Shown here in pieces: positions 33,249 through 43,812 of a stretch of DNA of 64,000 nt. This DNA is from Labrys miyagiensis (GTDB taxonomy: Bacteria > Pseudomonadota > Alphaproteobacteria > Rhizobiales > Labraceae): positions 61,649 through 125,648 of the forward strand of contig NZ_BSPC01000034.1 of assembly GCF_030160835.1 (NCBI RefSeq), written 5' to 3'. Within the stretch, counting starts at the first letter, position 1. Each line of letters begins with the position of its first letter. The position numbers were made by a program, and so were the translations under genes. The notes under the pieces are model-generated. The model saw only the letters and a program-made list of their open reading frames with translations. It had not been told where the DNA came from and searched no databases.

Positions 33249-34187
33249 TCATGCGACCTCCTGACTCTCGCTGCGTGCTGCCGCGGTTCCAGTCAGGCCG
33301 AGCTTGGGGCGAACCCATTGTGCAAACCGCTCTATCGCATCGTCGGCTTCGGGAGCGCGGCCAGCCATCATCTGGAACGAGTGCAGCATCCCCGGAAATA
33401 CCTCCAGGCGCACCTCGACGCCGGCGGCCTTCGCACGGTCGGCGAGCGCCCGGCTGTCGTCGAGCAGGGTTTCGTCTTCGCCCGCTTGCAGACAGATCGG
33501 CGGCAGGCCCCTGAGATCGGCAAAGATTGGGCTGGCGAATGGATGTCGGGCATCGGCCCCTCCGAGTACTTGCGATGCCAGCATATCCACGGTCGCCTTC
33601 TGGAAGAAGACGTCCTTCTCGCGGTTGGCTTCGTAAGAGAGGCCGCTCGCCGACAGATCGTGCCAGCCAGAGATACTGAGGATCGCGGCCGGCAGCGGAC
33701 GTCCCGCATCGCGGAGTTTCATCGCGGCCGCAATGATCAGGCCGGCGCCGGCCGAATCGCCTGCACCTATGGTGTGCTTCGGCCCGATACCCTGCTCGGC
33801 CAGCCACTCGAACGCGGTCACGGCCTGCTCGATTTGGCGCGGGAACTTGCTCTGGAACGAGTAGTCGTAAGTGGCGAGCAAAGCGTAACAGCCAATCGCC
33901 TTGGCGAGGTGTCCGACCATCTTGCGATGGGTCCAGATCGATCCGCCGACATAGCCACCGCCGTGCAGGTAAAGCATGACCCGATCTTTGGCCGCCAGTT
34001 TTGGCCGAACCCACAGCGCGGTCTTGTCGCCGAGGTTCGTCTCGACGTAATCGACGCCGCCCGGTTCCGTCGTCAAGACAGACCACTCGGAGACCTCCGG
34101 CGGCAATTCCCGGCCGCTGCGCCAAGCCTCCGCGAGCGTTTCGTAGTGTATCTTGTTTGCCAGGCTCTGCTTGCTGTCCATTGTCAC
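33249..34187 (-). CDS. Alpha/beta hydrolase, hormone-sensitive lipase family esterase
   Basis: 312 residues. The oxyanion-hole motif HGGGYVGGSIW and nucleophile elbow GAGDSAGAGLIIAA define the HSL/BD-FAE family. The catalytic Asp is probably in QAGEDETLLDD and the His in FPGMLHSFQMM. There is no signal peptide, so it is cytoplasmic. The ECF sigma gene follows closely downstream, suggesting a functional or regulatory link. Natural ester substrate unknown. Confidence 0.85.
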   Translation of the reverse strand: MTMDSKQSLANKIHYETLAEAWRSGRELPPEVSEWSVLTTEPGGVDYVETNLGDKTALWVRPKLAAKDRVMLYLHGGGYVGGSIWTHRKMVGHLAKAIGCYALLATYDYSFQSKFPRQIEQAVTAFEWLAEQGIGPKHTIGAGDSAGAGLIIAAAMKLRDAGRPLPAAILSISGWHDLSASGLSYEANREKDVFFQKATVDMLASQVLGGADARHPFASPIFADLRGLPPICLQAGEDETLLDDSRALADRAKAAGVEVRLEVFPGMLHSFQMMAGRAPEADDAIERFAQWVRPKLGLTGTAAARSESQEVA

Positions 34188-34684
34188 GCTCCAATTCGTT
34201 TAGGAGGGCGATGGTAAGGTCGACCGCCCATCAACAGCTAAGACGGACGACTCCAGCGAAAGGATACGTCGCCGGCAGATTTAGCGCTTCAACGGTGACA
34301 GTTATCTCGGACCTCGGTGCCAGGCCCGACAAGGCCAGGCTGCTCCACCCTGCGCCGTGGGATCCTTCGTTCCGGACATTCGCCGATCGGCGGGATGCTT
34401 CGCCTATGCCGCCGCCGGGTGGCCTGGGTCCACATCTGGTCTCCCAGGCTGACTTCGACGACCGCTTGGAACCACATCGAAACCCGGCCATCCGCCCACA
34501 GCCCCGGCGACACATCCGTTGTGAGAAGCATGGCCGCGCGCTGGTTGTGGAAAAAATGGTTGTTTTCGACCAGCCAGTCGGGCGATCGCTCCGTGGGGCG
34601 CGATCACCGCGATGGCTTGGCCGTCGACCTCATGGATGATGTCCGTCGGTCCCTTGCCGGCTATCCGCCACGAGCGGCAGGCCG
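34188..34684. other. Region without a supported gene
   Basis: Short minus-strand frames exist (for example at 34289-34531, encoding AVVEVSLGDQMWTQATR). None has a clear start, ribosome-binding site or family resemblance. It could be a decayed gene. The promoter for the esterase/sigma unit is expected near 34190-34260. Confidence 0.35.
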
Positions 34685-35104
34685 CTATCTGCCGCGGGAG
34701 CGGCTTCGAGCCCGGGTTTGGCCAAGGCCCATTGACTTAGCCAATTCGGAGCGCTGCTTGGCGTAATTGGGCGCGACCATCGGGTAGTCATCGGGCAAGC
34801 CCCACTTTTCCCGGTATTCCGCCGGCGACATGCCGTATTGAGACGACAGATGACGCTTCAGCGACTTGTATTTCTTGCCATCCTCCAGCGAGATCAGGAA
34901 ATCAGGTGTCACCGACTTGCGGATGGGTACGGCCGGAACCAGCTTGGGGGCTTCGACGGCGACCGCCGTCTCGCCACGGGCAAGCCGATCGAGAGCTCTG
35001 TGCGTTTGTGCGATCAGCTCAGGCAAATCGGCGGATGCGACGGAATTGTGGGCGACATAGGCAGCAACAATGTCTGATGTCAGTTCAGCGATAGAGGTGT
35101 CCAT
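34685..35104 (-). CDS. MucR/Ros-family transcriptional regulator lacking the zinc-binding cysteines
   Basis: 139 residues with the full MucR layout: N-terminal helical oligomerisation part (TSDIVAAYVAHNSV), then SVTPDFLISLEDGKKYKSLK and RHLSSQYGMSPAEYREKWGL, ending SELAKSMGLGQ. In Ros the zinc finger is C-x2-C...H...H (CLECGG...). Here both Cys positions are Ser and Asp (ISLEDG). Zinc-free homologues are known in Mesorhizobium loti (Ml proteins), so the protein may still bind A+T-rich DNA. MDTSIAEL at 35104 is preferred over a start nine codons upstream. Confidence 0.85.
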   Translation of the reverse strand: MDTSIAELTSDIVAAYVAHNSVASADLPELIAQTHRALDRLARGETAVAVEAPKLVPAVPIRKSVTPDFLISLEDGKKYKSLKRHLSSQYGMSPAEYREKWGLPDDYPMVAPNYAKQRSELAKSMGLGQTRARSRSRGR

Positions 35105-35468
35105 AATGGCTCTTTCATGCAATGAGTGCAAAAGACCGCCAGCAATGACCGGGGTACGATAACAACGGCATTGGCCACGCAGTCCATGCCGTCAACATGC
35201 CGAATAGAGTTTGGCTAATTTAAGTCCGCGTATCCGAGTTTCGTCTTGATCAACACCAATCCTGCGGCGTAACGGTATGATTATCCCGCTCCGGTCGGCG
35301 GAAAGCAGGCGTCTTCACCTTGATACTGTCGACGAGAAGGTGCGGATCATCGAAGAGACGCCGGCGCCTGGCGCGTGGCGGCGGCAGGCTCGGGGCGCGG
35401 CCGGCGTTTTGACGGAGCCGCGCCTGGGTCCAGTCCGAATTGTCCCGCTTCTCAGCGAAAATCAGCAT
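35105..35468. other. Region without a supported gene
   Basis: It contains the presumptive MucR promoter (A+T-rich near 35200-35240). A 72-codon minus-strand frame at 35250-35468 has the plausible segment LFDDPHLLVDSIKVKTPAFR but no ribosome-binding site. It may be the remnant of a longer gene. Nothing firm can be called. Confidence 0.35.
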
Positions 35469-36077
35469 TCAGGGCCACACCCTCGGCAATTTATCGACCA
35501 GAGAGAGGCTCCAATTGTGCGCGGAATCAAATGCATCCGCACCACGCCGCTTCGTATCTTCCACAGCGGAAGCAAGAATGCCGCTCGTGTTAGCAGCACT
35601 CTCCTGGTGTGGCTGAACAAAGTCTGGTGGATAGTGCAGATCTGTCGACGAAAATGCCGTTTTTTCCGATCCTGCGGCGATTGGAGAACTGGCCGATATT
35701 GGAAGGGGTGCCGCTGCTGCTTTAAGACCTGCCCTGATAGATGATGCGCGCACGAGAGAAGTTTTGATCTTTGGGCGCTTCGGCGGCGATGGCACCAGGG
35801 CCATCCCGTCGGATAGCTTCGCCGCGTTCGGTTCGGACGTCCTGGATGGATTGTCAGGGGGTGAGGAGGGTTGGATCGCCACAGGCACTGGTGCCGATTG
35901 GAGGGGAGTCATCCCTCCCGATTCCGGCGGAGTAATAGGCGCTGGTGTACCAGGAATCTTGGCTGTCGTTCCCGCCGCGATGCAAGCTGCGACTAGAACG
36001 ATCGCCGCGACCGGGGAGAAGAACTTCCGTCCGAAAATAGCAACGCCCTTGGGCCGGAAGGGGTGTCTTTGCTGCAT
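35469..36077 (-). CDS. Hypothetical Pro/Ser-rich membrane-anchored protein
   Basis: About 202 residues from the ATG at 36077. A single hydrophobic segment (FFSPVAAIVLVAACIAAG) near residue 20 acts as signal or anchor. A low-complexity Pro/Ser/Ala stretch follows (PGTPAPITPPESGGM; PVAIQPSSPPDNPSR), then a Lys/Arg-rich part. No domain is recognised. It reads as an extracytoplasmic or linker protein, possibly fast-evolving. It is the last of three unrecognised minus-strand genes. Confidence 0.5.
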   Translation of the reverse strand: MQQRHPFRPKGVAIFGRKFFSPVAAIVLVAACIAAGTTAKIPGTPAPITPPESGGMTPLQSAPVPVAIQPSSPPDNPSRTSEPNAAKLSDGMALVPSPPKRPKIKTSLVRASSIRAGLKAAAAPLPISASSPIAAGSEKTAFSSTDLHYPPDFVQPHQESAANTSGILASAVEDTKRRGADAFDSAHNWSLSLVDKLPRVWP

Positions 36078-36167
36078 ACTTGCCTCATCCACTCGATTTG
36101 CTCCGCACAGCCTCGGCGAGCGGAGCGCTGGGAGCATGATTGATCGCTCGAGTGTTGATCTGGATTT

Positions 36168-36374
36168 CTAGTTGTTGGAAAATGTTGCTGGTCGAGAAGC
36201 AAACTCAGACCAGATTACGGTATTGAGAATACTGCGGCCCTCGACCTCAATATCACCGTCAACGGTCATTACAATTCGAACCGGTCCAGTTGTGACCAAA
36301 TCGATAGTTATAGCACCAGTTTTACAATTGATTGTAACGGTTGATTCATCGTAACCTTTGTATTTCACCACCAT
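36168..36374 (-). CDS. Hypothetical small protein (68 residues)
   Basis: Sequence pattern VTINCKTGAITIDL then GPVRIVMTVDGDIEVEGRSI suggests a compact all-beta protein. There is one Cys. An ATG at 36374 has a modest purine-rich leader (GCGGAGGGGTATGGTG), which is a good ribosome-binding site. Base composition is lower in GC than the surrounding housekeeping genes. No family is recognised. Confidence 0.5.
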   Translation of the reverse strand: MVVKYKGYDESTVTINCKTGAITIDLVTTGPVRIVMTVDGDIEVEGRSILNTVIWSEFASRPATFSNN

Positions 36375-36414
36375 ACCCCTCCGCTGATTGATTTGAGATA
36401 CCCACTTCTGAAGA

Positions 36415-36795
36415 TCAGCGCAAAGCGTTATTGCGCTCGACGCCTTCGGTATCTTCCAGAAGATCGATCATGCATTGAGCAAGAGCGCCGCTCAGAAGGC
36501 ATCTCCCATCAGCAGCGGAGCCTGCATAGTCGGACTTCTGGAAAGTAAACGCTTCAATATTGAGGACGGGCAGCGTAGAGGCTTCTCGGATGCGATCGAT
36601 CATGGCGGTCGCCGTGACGACGGCCCTATAGCGGTCCAGGGTCGCTGCTTCCACAAATTGGCTGAATTCATACGTGGTTGTTACGGCGAAGCCACACGTT
36701 GTAAGGATCTGGTTGACTGCCGCCACCGCATCGGGGTTCGTCAGGCAGACCAAGATGTGATGACGAACATTATTGTCGAACTCGGTCTGAGGCAT
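36415..36795 (-). CDS. Hypothetical protein resembling a degenerate receiver domain
   Basis: 126 residues. The start HHILVCLTNPDAVAAVNQIL and a later hydrophobic strand (YRAVVTATAMIDRI, LPVLNIEAF) follow the beta-alpha spacing of CheY-like folds. The acidic pocket and phospho-Asp are absent, so it is not a functional phosphoreceiver. This is a fold guess from pattern. The region upstream (36800-36940) is A+T-rich and may contain its promoter. It lies next to a two-component system on the same strand. Confidence 0.5.
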   Translation of the reverse strand: MPQTEFDNNVRHHILVCLTNPDAVAAVNQILTTCGFAVTTTYEFSQFVEAATLDRYRAVVTATAMIDRIREASTLPVLNIEAFTFQKSDYAGSAADGRCLLSGALAQCMIDLLEDTEGVERNNALR

Positions 36796-36993
36796 AGTAT
36801 AATTCCATGATAAGAAACCTTATGTTCAGATGGAAACAATATTGCGATCCTTCGTTAGACAATGTGAAGATATGTTGAGTTATGTTTCCGAGGTCTTATG
36901 TTGATATTTTTCATATTGGGTGATTGATTTCCTGCCACGACCGGCATGGTGCTTGAATTTTCAGCGAGTGCCAGCGTCTGTGGAGAAGATCGC

Positions 36994-38364
36994 TCAAACC
37001 GAACGCTGGGATTGAGGCGTGGAGTCGGCTTGAGCCGGCAACAGGAGACGTACTGTCAGGCCATGGGGGCTACGGTCAACGAAAGACAGCCGACCGTGAT
37101 GATCGCGGACAATATCGTGGACGATCGAAAGGCCCAGTCCAAATCCGGCGTCGCCGTCCGTCGCCCTGGCGGAGTCGCCTTTGAAAAAGGGTTCCAGCGC
37201 CCTTGTCTTGAGCTCGTCCGGCAGGCCGGGGCCATCGTCGCTGACATCGATCTGCAACGCGCCGCCCGGCACGATCTCCAGGCTGACAACGACATCGGTC
37301 GCGAATTTGGTGCCGTTGTCGACGAGGTTCGCCACGGCGCGGTAAACCCCGTGCGGCTTGCAAAAGTAGGTCAGACGCGTCGGTCCCCGATAGGAGACGG
37401 AGAAGCCGGCATTCGAAAAGTCGGCGCAAACCGTCTCCAGCAGGCTTGGAAGATCCGCCCGCAACAGACGTTCCGTCGCAACGTCCTTACGCAGATATGT
37501 CAGGGTCTCTTCGATCATGTCGTTGATGCGGGAAATGTCGCTCAACATGCCGTCTCGCAGCTCGGGTTGCGACGACCGTTCTGCGCGGAGCCGGAGCCGT
37601 GTCAACGGTGTGCGCAGATCGTGGCTGATGGCTCGCAGCATCCGCGTTCGATCATTGATCATGGTGTGGATGCGGCTGCGCATGTCGTTCAGGGCACGCG
37701 CCAGCATGCTGATCTCGCGGGCACCCTTCTCGCTGAAGGGTCTTTCGGGGCCATCATCCGGGGCGAGGGACTGGGCGGCCGCCGCGAACCGCATCAATGG
37801 CGCCGTAATCATGAAGCCGGCATAGATCGTCAGCAGGATAATAACCGGGGCGATCGCAACGACGGCCCAGAGCACAACAGGCATCAGCACCCGCAGATCG
37901 AGCGCTCCGGCATCGGGTCCAAGAGTGAAGGCCAATGTTCTCGTGTCGTCGAGCCCGACAATCACAATGTCATGCGCCGCATCCGGGGAGGCGATGTGGC
38001 GAAGCTGGACATCGGGCAGGTCCGGGAGGCGTTTTGCGACAAGATTTCGGATATCGCCATCTGAAGTCAGCGCCTGCGTGTCGCGGTCGATCTCTTGTCG
38101 CGACATCTCCTTCACCGGCACACCGGCTTTGTTCAGCGCACGCACAATGTCCTGAGCCTGCGCGGGGCTGTCCGCGGCACGGATGGTCTTTACGGCCATT
38201 TCGATATTCACCGCTGTCACGTCGGCATTGCTGATGACGCGCCGTGTGCCTCCCATCAGTTCGGTACCAGCCGCGAAGATGACCACCAGAAGAACCGGCG
38301 CCACGGCCAGGGCGATGATGGGCTCGCGCACCGAACCCGACCTGAACCTATCCAGCAAGGACAT
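36994..38364 (-). CDS. Two-component sensor histidine kinase (EnvZ-like)
   Basis: 456 residues: N-terminal transmembrane helix (EPIIALAVAPVLLVVIFAAG), periplasmic sensor region (about 45-165), second helix (LWAVVAIAPVIILLTIYAGF), HAMP segment, HisKA H-box AISHDLRTPLTRLRLRAERS and HATPase boxes NLVDNGTKF, VSDDGPGLPDE and GFGLGLSIVHDIV. The start overlaps the response regulator stop by four bases (ATGA at 38361-38366), fixing it at 38364. The stimulus is unknown; the lipoprotein gene upstream of the regulator is a possible target. Confidence 0.9.
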   Translation of the reverse strand: MSLLDRFRSGSVREPIIALAVAPVLLVVIFAAGTELMGGTRRVISNADVTAVNIEMAVKTIRAADSPAQAQDIVRALNKAGVPVKEMSRQEIDRDTQALTSDGDIRNLVAKRLPDLPDVQLRHIASPDAAHDIVIVGLDDTRTLAFTLGPDAGALDLRVLMPVVLWAVVAIAPVIILLTIYAGFMITAPLMRFAAAAQSLAPDDGPERPFSEKGAREISMLARALNDMRSRIHTMINDRTRMLRAISHDLRTPLTRLRLRAERSSQPELRDGMLSDISRINDMIEETLTYLRKDVATERLLRADLPSLLETVCADFSNAGFSVSYRGPTRLTYFCKPHGVYRAVANLVDNGTKFATDVVVSLEIVPGGALQIDVSDDGPGLPDELKTRALEPFFKGDSARATDGDAGFGLGLSIVHDIVRDHHGRLSFVDRSPHGLTVRLLLPAQADSTPQSQRSV

Positions 38365-39104
38365 CAGACGCGCTCGACCGTGGGCGTGAAGAGGTAGCCA
38401 CCCAGCCTGACGGTCTTGATCATCACGGGTTCTTTTGGCTCGGGCTCGATCTTCTGCCGGACGCGGCTGATGTGGACGTCGACGCTTCGCTCCACCGGAC
38501 CGGCAAGGCCCGCATGGGTAAGGCTCAGAAGCTGCTCGCGCGAGAGAACACGACCCGGGTTCTCGCAGAACGCCAGTAACAGATCGAACTCGGCCGTGGT
38601 CATCGATATGTGGACGCCATCCGGATCCGTGAGCTGGCGGGCGACGGGATTGATCCGCCAACCGGCGAAGGTCAGTATTTCGGGGCGTGGTACGCTGGGT
38701 GTCGCGTAGGCGGCCCGCCTGAGGAGGCCCCGAATCCGGGCGATCAATTCGCGGGAATTGAAGGGCTTGGCGACATAGTCGTCGGCCCCGAATTCGAGCC
38801 CGATAATCCGGTCCGTGTCGCCACCCATCGCGGTCAGCATGATGATGGGCATCTGCGTTTCGAGCCGAAGCCGCCGGCAGATGGCGAAACCGTTTTCGCC
38901 GGGAAGCATCACATCCAGTATCACGAGATCGAAATCCTGTTTGCGCAACACCCTGTCCATCTCAAGCCCGGACTGGGTGACCACAGCGTCGAAGCCATGC
39001 TCGGACAAACTATCCCTGAGCATTCCCGCGATTTCGCGGTCATCCTCGACCAGGAGTATGCGGGCTCTCGAAGGATGCGCTCTGACATGGGTGAAGTCGG
39101 TCAT
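38364..39104 (-). CDS. OmpR-family response regulator
   Basis: 246 residues. Receiver domain: acidic pair VEDD, phospho-Asp in LVILDVMLPGENGF, Thr/Lys positions in MLTAMGG and VAKPFNSRELIARI. The OmpR winged helix follows, with SMTTAEFDLLLAFCENPGRV and DVHISRVRQKIEPEP then KTVRLGGYLF. MTDFTHVR at 39104 gives the usual length. Translationally coupled to the downstream kinase. Confidence 0.92.
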   Translation of the reverse strand: MTDFTHVRAHPSRARILLVEDDREIAGMLRDSLSEHGFDAVVTQSGLEMDRVLRKQDFDLVILDVMLPGENGFAICRRLRLETQMPIIMLTAMGGDTDRIIGLEFGADDYVAKPFNSRELIARIRGLLRRAAYATPSVPRPEILTFAGWRINPVARQLTDPDGVHISMTTAEFDLLLAFCENPGRVLSREQLLSLTHAGLAGPVERSVDVHISRVRQKIEPEPKEPVMIKTVRLGGYLFTPTVERV

Positions 39105-39451
39105 AGGTACAGGCCTGTCGTCGACGGACGCACAAGATGACATAGGACCCCTGCCATCGCCATCTGTCGGGCAAGGTCGAGGGGATAGCAGCAATCCGTC
39201 ATGGAGCATGAACATTCATCCAGACGATCATGGCGAGAAGGCTGACGACGATCGCGATTGGAAGGATGTTTCTTGCCATGAGGATCATCGAGTGGCGAGG
39301 TTATTGTGGCCGCGAAAGCGCTCAGCAAGTCCGCAGCCCTGGCTTCCGGAAGCAGCAGCGATGCAGCCAGCCCGTTTTGCCGGTTTCCGCATGAGGAAGC
39401 GCCAGGGCGCGTCCTCACATGGTGCGGTGCTGCTGCGTCCCGGGATCGGCG
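39105..39451. other. Intergenic region with a possible 26-residue membrane peptide
   Basis: On the minus strand, 39279-39199 encodes MARNILPIAIVVSLL followed by AMIVWMNVHAP and a stop, a typical single-helix peptide. No strong ribosome-binding site is present, so I record it only as a candidate. The rest holds the promoter of the two-component operon. Confidence 0.3.
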
Positions 39452-40114
39452 TCACCTCAATTGCGCCATCAGTGCATCCGCACCCTTGTCGATCCCGGCC
39501 TGCGCGGCGGCCAACTTTCCGATACTCGCTCCAATGTTGTAGGCGCTCGGATATTGCTTGCTCACGAACGCGGTAAGCAGGCGGGAGGTCGGCGCATCGA
39601 AGATCTCGACGGTGTAGATGACCGAGCCGGTGAGCAATCCCTCACGATCGCGGGCGGTCTGCACCCCGTTATAGACAGCGCCGGCGATGTCGAACCGCGA
39701 CAGGGTGCCGATAACCGGCGTGGTGGTTGCTGCTCCTGTCAGGGTCAATCTGATCCGCAATGTGTTGGGTGCGGGACGAGTTGCCAGTGTGAAGCGGCTG
39801 AGCAGCTTCTCGGTGAAACGCGTCTGCATATAGCGGGCGAGCGATACCTTATCCTCTTCAGCCATGTCGCCGAATTGCTGATCCGCGCCCCGATAGACTA
39901 CGACGGGTTCAACGACGACCTTGTTGTAGGCGCGCCAGTCGACCGCTGAGGTATAGCGATAAGGCATGCGGCCGGATGTGTCGGAGGGGTTCGGTGCCAG
40001 ATAGGATGACGACGCAACTCCCGAATAGGAAACCGGCGTCACGCTTGCGCATCCCGCCAAGGCGGGAAAGAGCGCCAGGACCGCCAGACGACTCGCCCGC
40101 GTGAGTGTGTGCAT
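39452..40114 (-). CDS. DUF3313-family lipoprotein
   Basis: 220 residues with a lipobox (LFPALAGCASV; Cys near residue 22). The domain shows SYLAPNPSDTSGRMPYRY, VDWRAYNKVVVEPVVVYRG and YTVEIFDAPTSRLLTAFVSK, which fit DUF3313 outer-membrane or periplasmic lipoproteins of unknown function. The start at 40114 removes seven non-signal residues. It is the nearest gene upstream of the two-component operon on the same strand. Confidence 0.8.
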   Translation of the reverse strand: MHTLTRASRLAVLALFPALAGCASVTPVSYSGVASSSYLAPNPSDTSGRMPYRYTSAVDWRAYNKVVVEPVVVYRGADQQFGDMAEEDKVSLARYMQTRFTEKLLSRFTLATRPAPNTLRIRLTLTGAATTTPVIGTLSRFDIAGAVYNGVQTARDREGLLTGSVIYTVEIFDAPTSRLLTAFVSKQYPSAYNIGASIGKLAAAQAGIDKGADALMAQLR

Positions 40115-40643
40115 TTCAAACTCCTGTCTAAACATTAGGAAGCGCGTGAATGAGGCAGGGCCAAAACGACGGCAGTCGAATCGGCGGCTTAACGGTGTTG
40201 ATTCGGGGGTTTGCGCAGTGCTGCGAAAAACACTGGAGCTTCAATAATGGCTCGGCGGTTGCCGTGGATTTAGAGTTGTTTAGAAATATTGCTGGCGGGG
40301 TCGAAAGCCGTTCGACCGCAAGTTCTTGACGCCCCAGAAAGCCTGTCTTTCGCTTGGGTTTGCTTGGCTGCTGCTCAAGGCCATAGCCCGCCCTTCAAGC
40401 GGCAGGCTGTCTCTTGGCGCCGACAATGGGGCCAGCGATCGCACCTGAAATCATCGCAACGCTCACACCCATCTTCGGCTGTTGCGACCGGAGCGCCCGT
40501 ATGGGCGCAGAACGCAAGCCTTCAGTGAGGGGAGAGGTGCGAGCGACTGTCCCATCTGCCGGTTGGATGTGAATCGGCATCATGAAATGACCGTGCAGCG
40601 AATATAGGCGACCGCGGTCACAAAAGTCGCTAAAGCCATCGAC
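40115..40643. other. Region without a supported gene
   Basis: Only short frames lacking start signals occur. The 40190-40320 part is A+T-richer and may contain the DUF3313 gene promoter. I see no repeat or RNA motif here. Confidence 0.35.
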
Positions 40644-40883
40644 ATGGCAAATCATAGATTCAAAGTCGGACAACTTGTCGAGCCTGCCGCTGGCGCCGGA
40701 AAGCCAACGGGCAGGCCCACTTACGAAATCGTCAGCCTTCTGCCCAGCGAGGGGCAGGAGCCGCGCTATCGCGTCAGGCGCTCCGGTTCTCCGGAGCGGG
40801 TGGTGGTCGAGTCACAGCTTGTATTTGTGGCCGACGCCCCGGCGAAATCGGCGCGGCCCAGCATCTCGATTTCAAAGAAATAA
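40644..40883 (+). CDS. Conserved small hypothetical protein (79 residues)
   Basis: MANHRFKVGQLVEPAAGAGK is followed by PTYEIVSLLPSEGQEPRYRV and SPERVVVESQLVF. This looks like a small beta-rich SH3-like domain of a type common in Hyphomicrobiales as stand-alone genes. The start is an ATG with weak upstream purines. Function unknown. It is the only plus-strand gene between 26 kb and 49 kb. Confidence 0.65.
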   Translation: MANHRFKVGQLVEPAAGAGKPTGRPTYEIVSLLPSEGQEPRYRVRRSGSPERVVVESQLVFVADAPAKSARPSISISKK

Positions 40884-40888
40884 TCGCG

Positions 40889-40991
40889 TCTAGAGCGCTT
40901 TATTTTCAGATCGAATCACCAAGAATCGCAAAATACGTTTGATGCCAACGAGTTAATTTGCGGGTCCGCTCCTATCTGAACGCATTTTGCT

Positions 40992-40996
<5 letters not shown>
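40889..40996. repeat. Extragenic repeat with CTAGAGC / GCTCTAG ends
   Basis: TCTAGAGCGCTTTATTTTC on the left and GCATTTTGCTCTAGC on the right bound an A+T-rich centre with CAGATCGAATCACC. This resembles a dispersed element common in Hyphomicrobiales. It abuts the stop codon of the dppDF-like gene. Confidence 0.55.
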
Positions 40997-42682
<1,686 letters not shown>

Positions 42683-42686
<4 letters not shown>

Positions 42687-43627
42687 GCAAATACGATCCG
42701 GGGGAAGTAGAACGTAACCACCCAATTGGGCATGTCGACGATCTCGCTGATCCTGAGGTCCCCGCAGACGGAGCAGAGCATATAGGCGTCCACGGGCGAA
42801 AGCCCGTGCTCGGCCGTGAGCAGGTCGATCATGCGCATCACGCTCTCTCTCGCGCCCGTCATCAGGTCGGGGCCGACGCCGGTGGTGACTTCATAACCGG
42901 CGGCATCGAGATGATGCGTCACAGGTCCGGGCGTGGTGAAGCGGGGAGAAGCGAGTTTGGTGTCTTTGATGAGATCGAGCGTGATCTCGACATCCATCTG
43001 GCTTTCGATGGCGGTGCCACAGACTTCGCCATCGCCCTGCGCGGCATGGGTGTCGCCGATCGAGAACAGGGCGCCGGGCACCTCGATCGGCAGATAGAGC
43101 GTCACGCCGGCGGTGAGGTCGCGAATGTCGAGATTGCCCCCGACGCGGCGGGGGGGCACGACCGAATGCAGGCCGGGCTCCGCCATGGCGACACCGACGG
43201 TGCCGGCGAAGGGTTTCAGGGGAACCTTGCCGCCGGGGCCGAACAGGGAGGGCGCCATGGTGGAAGGCTCGTACTTCCAGATATGGATGGCCGGGTCGGT
43301 GAACTGGTCGGCCAGCAGCCCGAAGCCTGGAATATTCGCTGTCCAGCCGAGCCCCGATGGCGCGAAATGCCGGATTGAGACCTTGAGCACATCGCCGGGC
43401 TCGGCACCCTCGACAAAGACGGGGCCGGTGACGGGATTGACCCTGGAGAAATCCATGGTCGTGACATCTTGCGCGGTAGACCCGGCATCGAACTGGCCCC
43501 CGGAGGAGTCGAGGCACTTGAAATGAATGGTCGAACCGGGCTCTGCCCGCAGAACCGGCACAAAGTCGCGGTTCCAGCCGAGATGATGATCCTTGCGGTG
43601 AATGGTGTAGTCACATGCCACGCACAT
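42683..43627 (-). CDS. Acetamidase/formamidase (FmdA/AmdA family)
   Basis: 314 residues. MCVACDYTIHRKDHHLGWNR at the start, GPVFVEGAEPGDVLKVSI, FSIGDTHAAQGDGEVCGTAI and the end DMPNWVVTFYFPR are typical of the FmdA_AmdA family, which hydrolyses formamide or short amides to ammonia and the acid. AGGAAAGG precedes the ATG at 43627. Being inside an amide-sensing transporter operon supports use of amides as a nitrogen source. Exact substrate range unknown. Confidence 0.9.
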
Positions 43628-43812
43628 GTTGTGGCCTTTCCTGCCTGGCAGTTTTCTTGAATGTGAGGCGCCGCCTGCCTCCTCCACGAAGTGGCGAAGG
43701 AGGCCTGGCGCCCTGGGATCGGGAGGGGCATGGGCCGGAGATGGCGCTCAGAGCTTCGAGCGTCAGATTCCGCAACGCCCCAACGGCATCCGGTGAAGAG
43801 GGCTCGAGAAGT

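Noticed and set aside
35250-35468. Possible transposase fragment (LFDDPHLLVDSIKVKTP)
   Set aside because: Too short, without a recognisable DDE motif or inverted ends.
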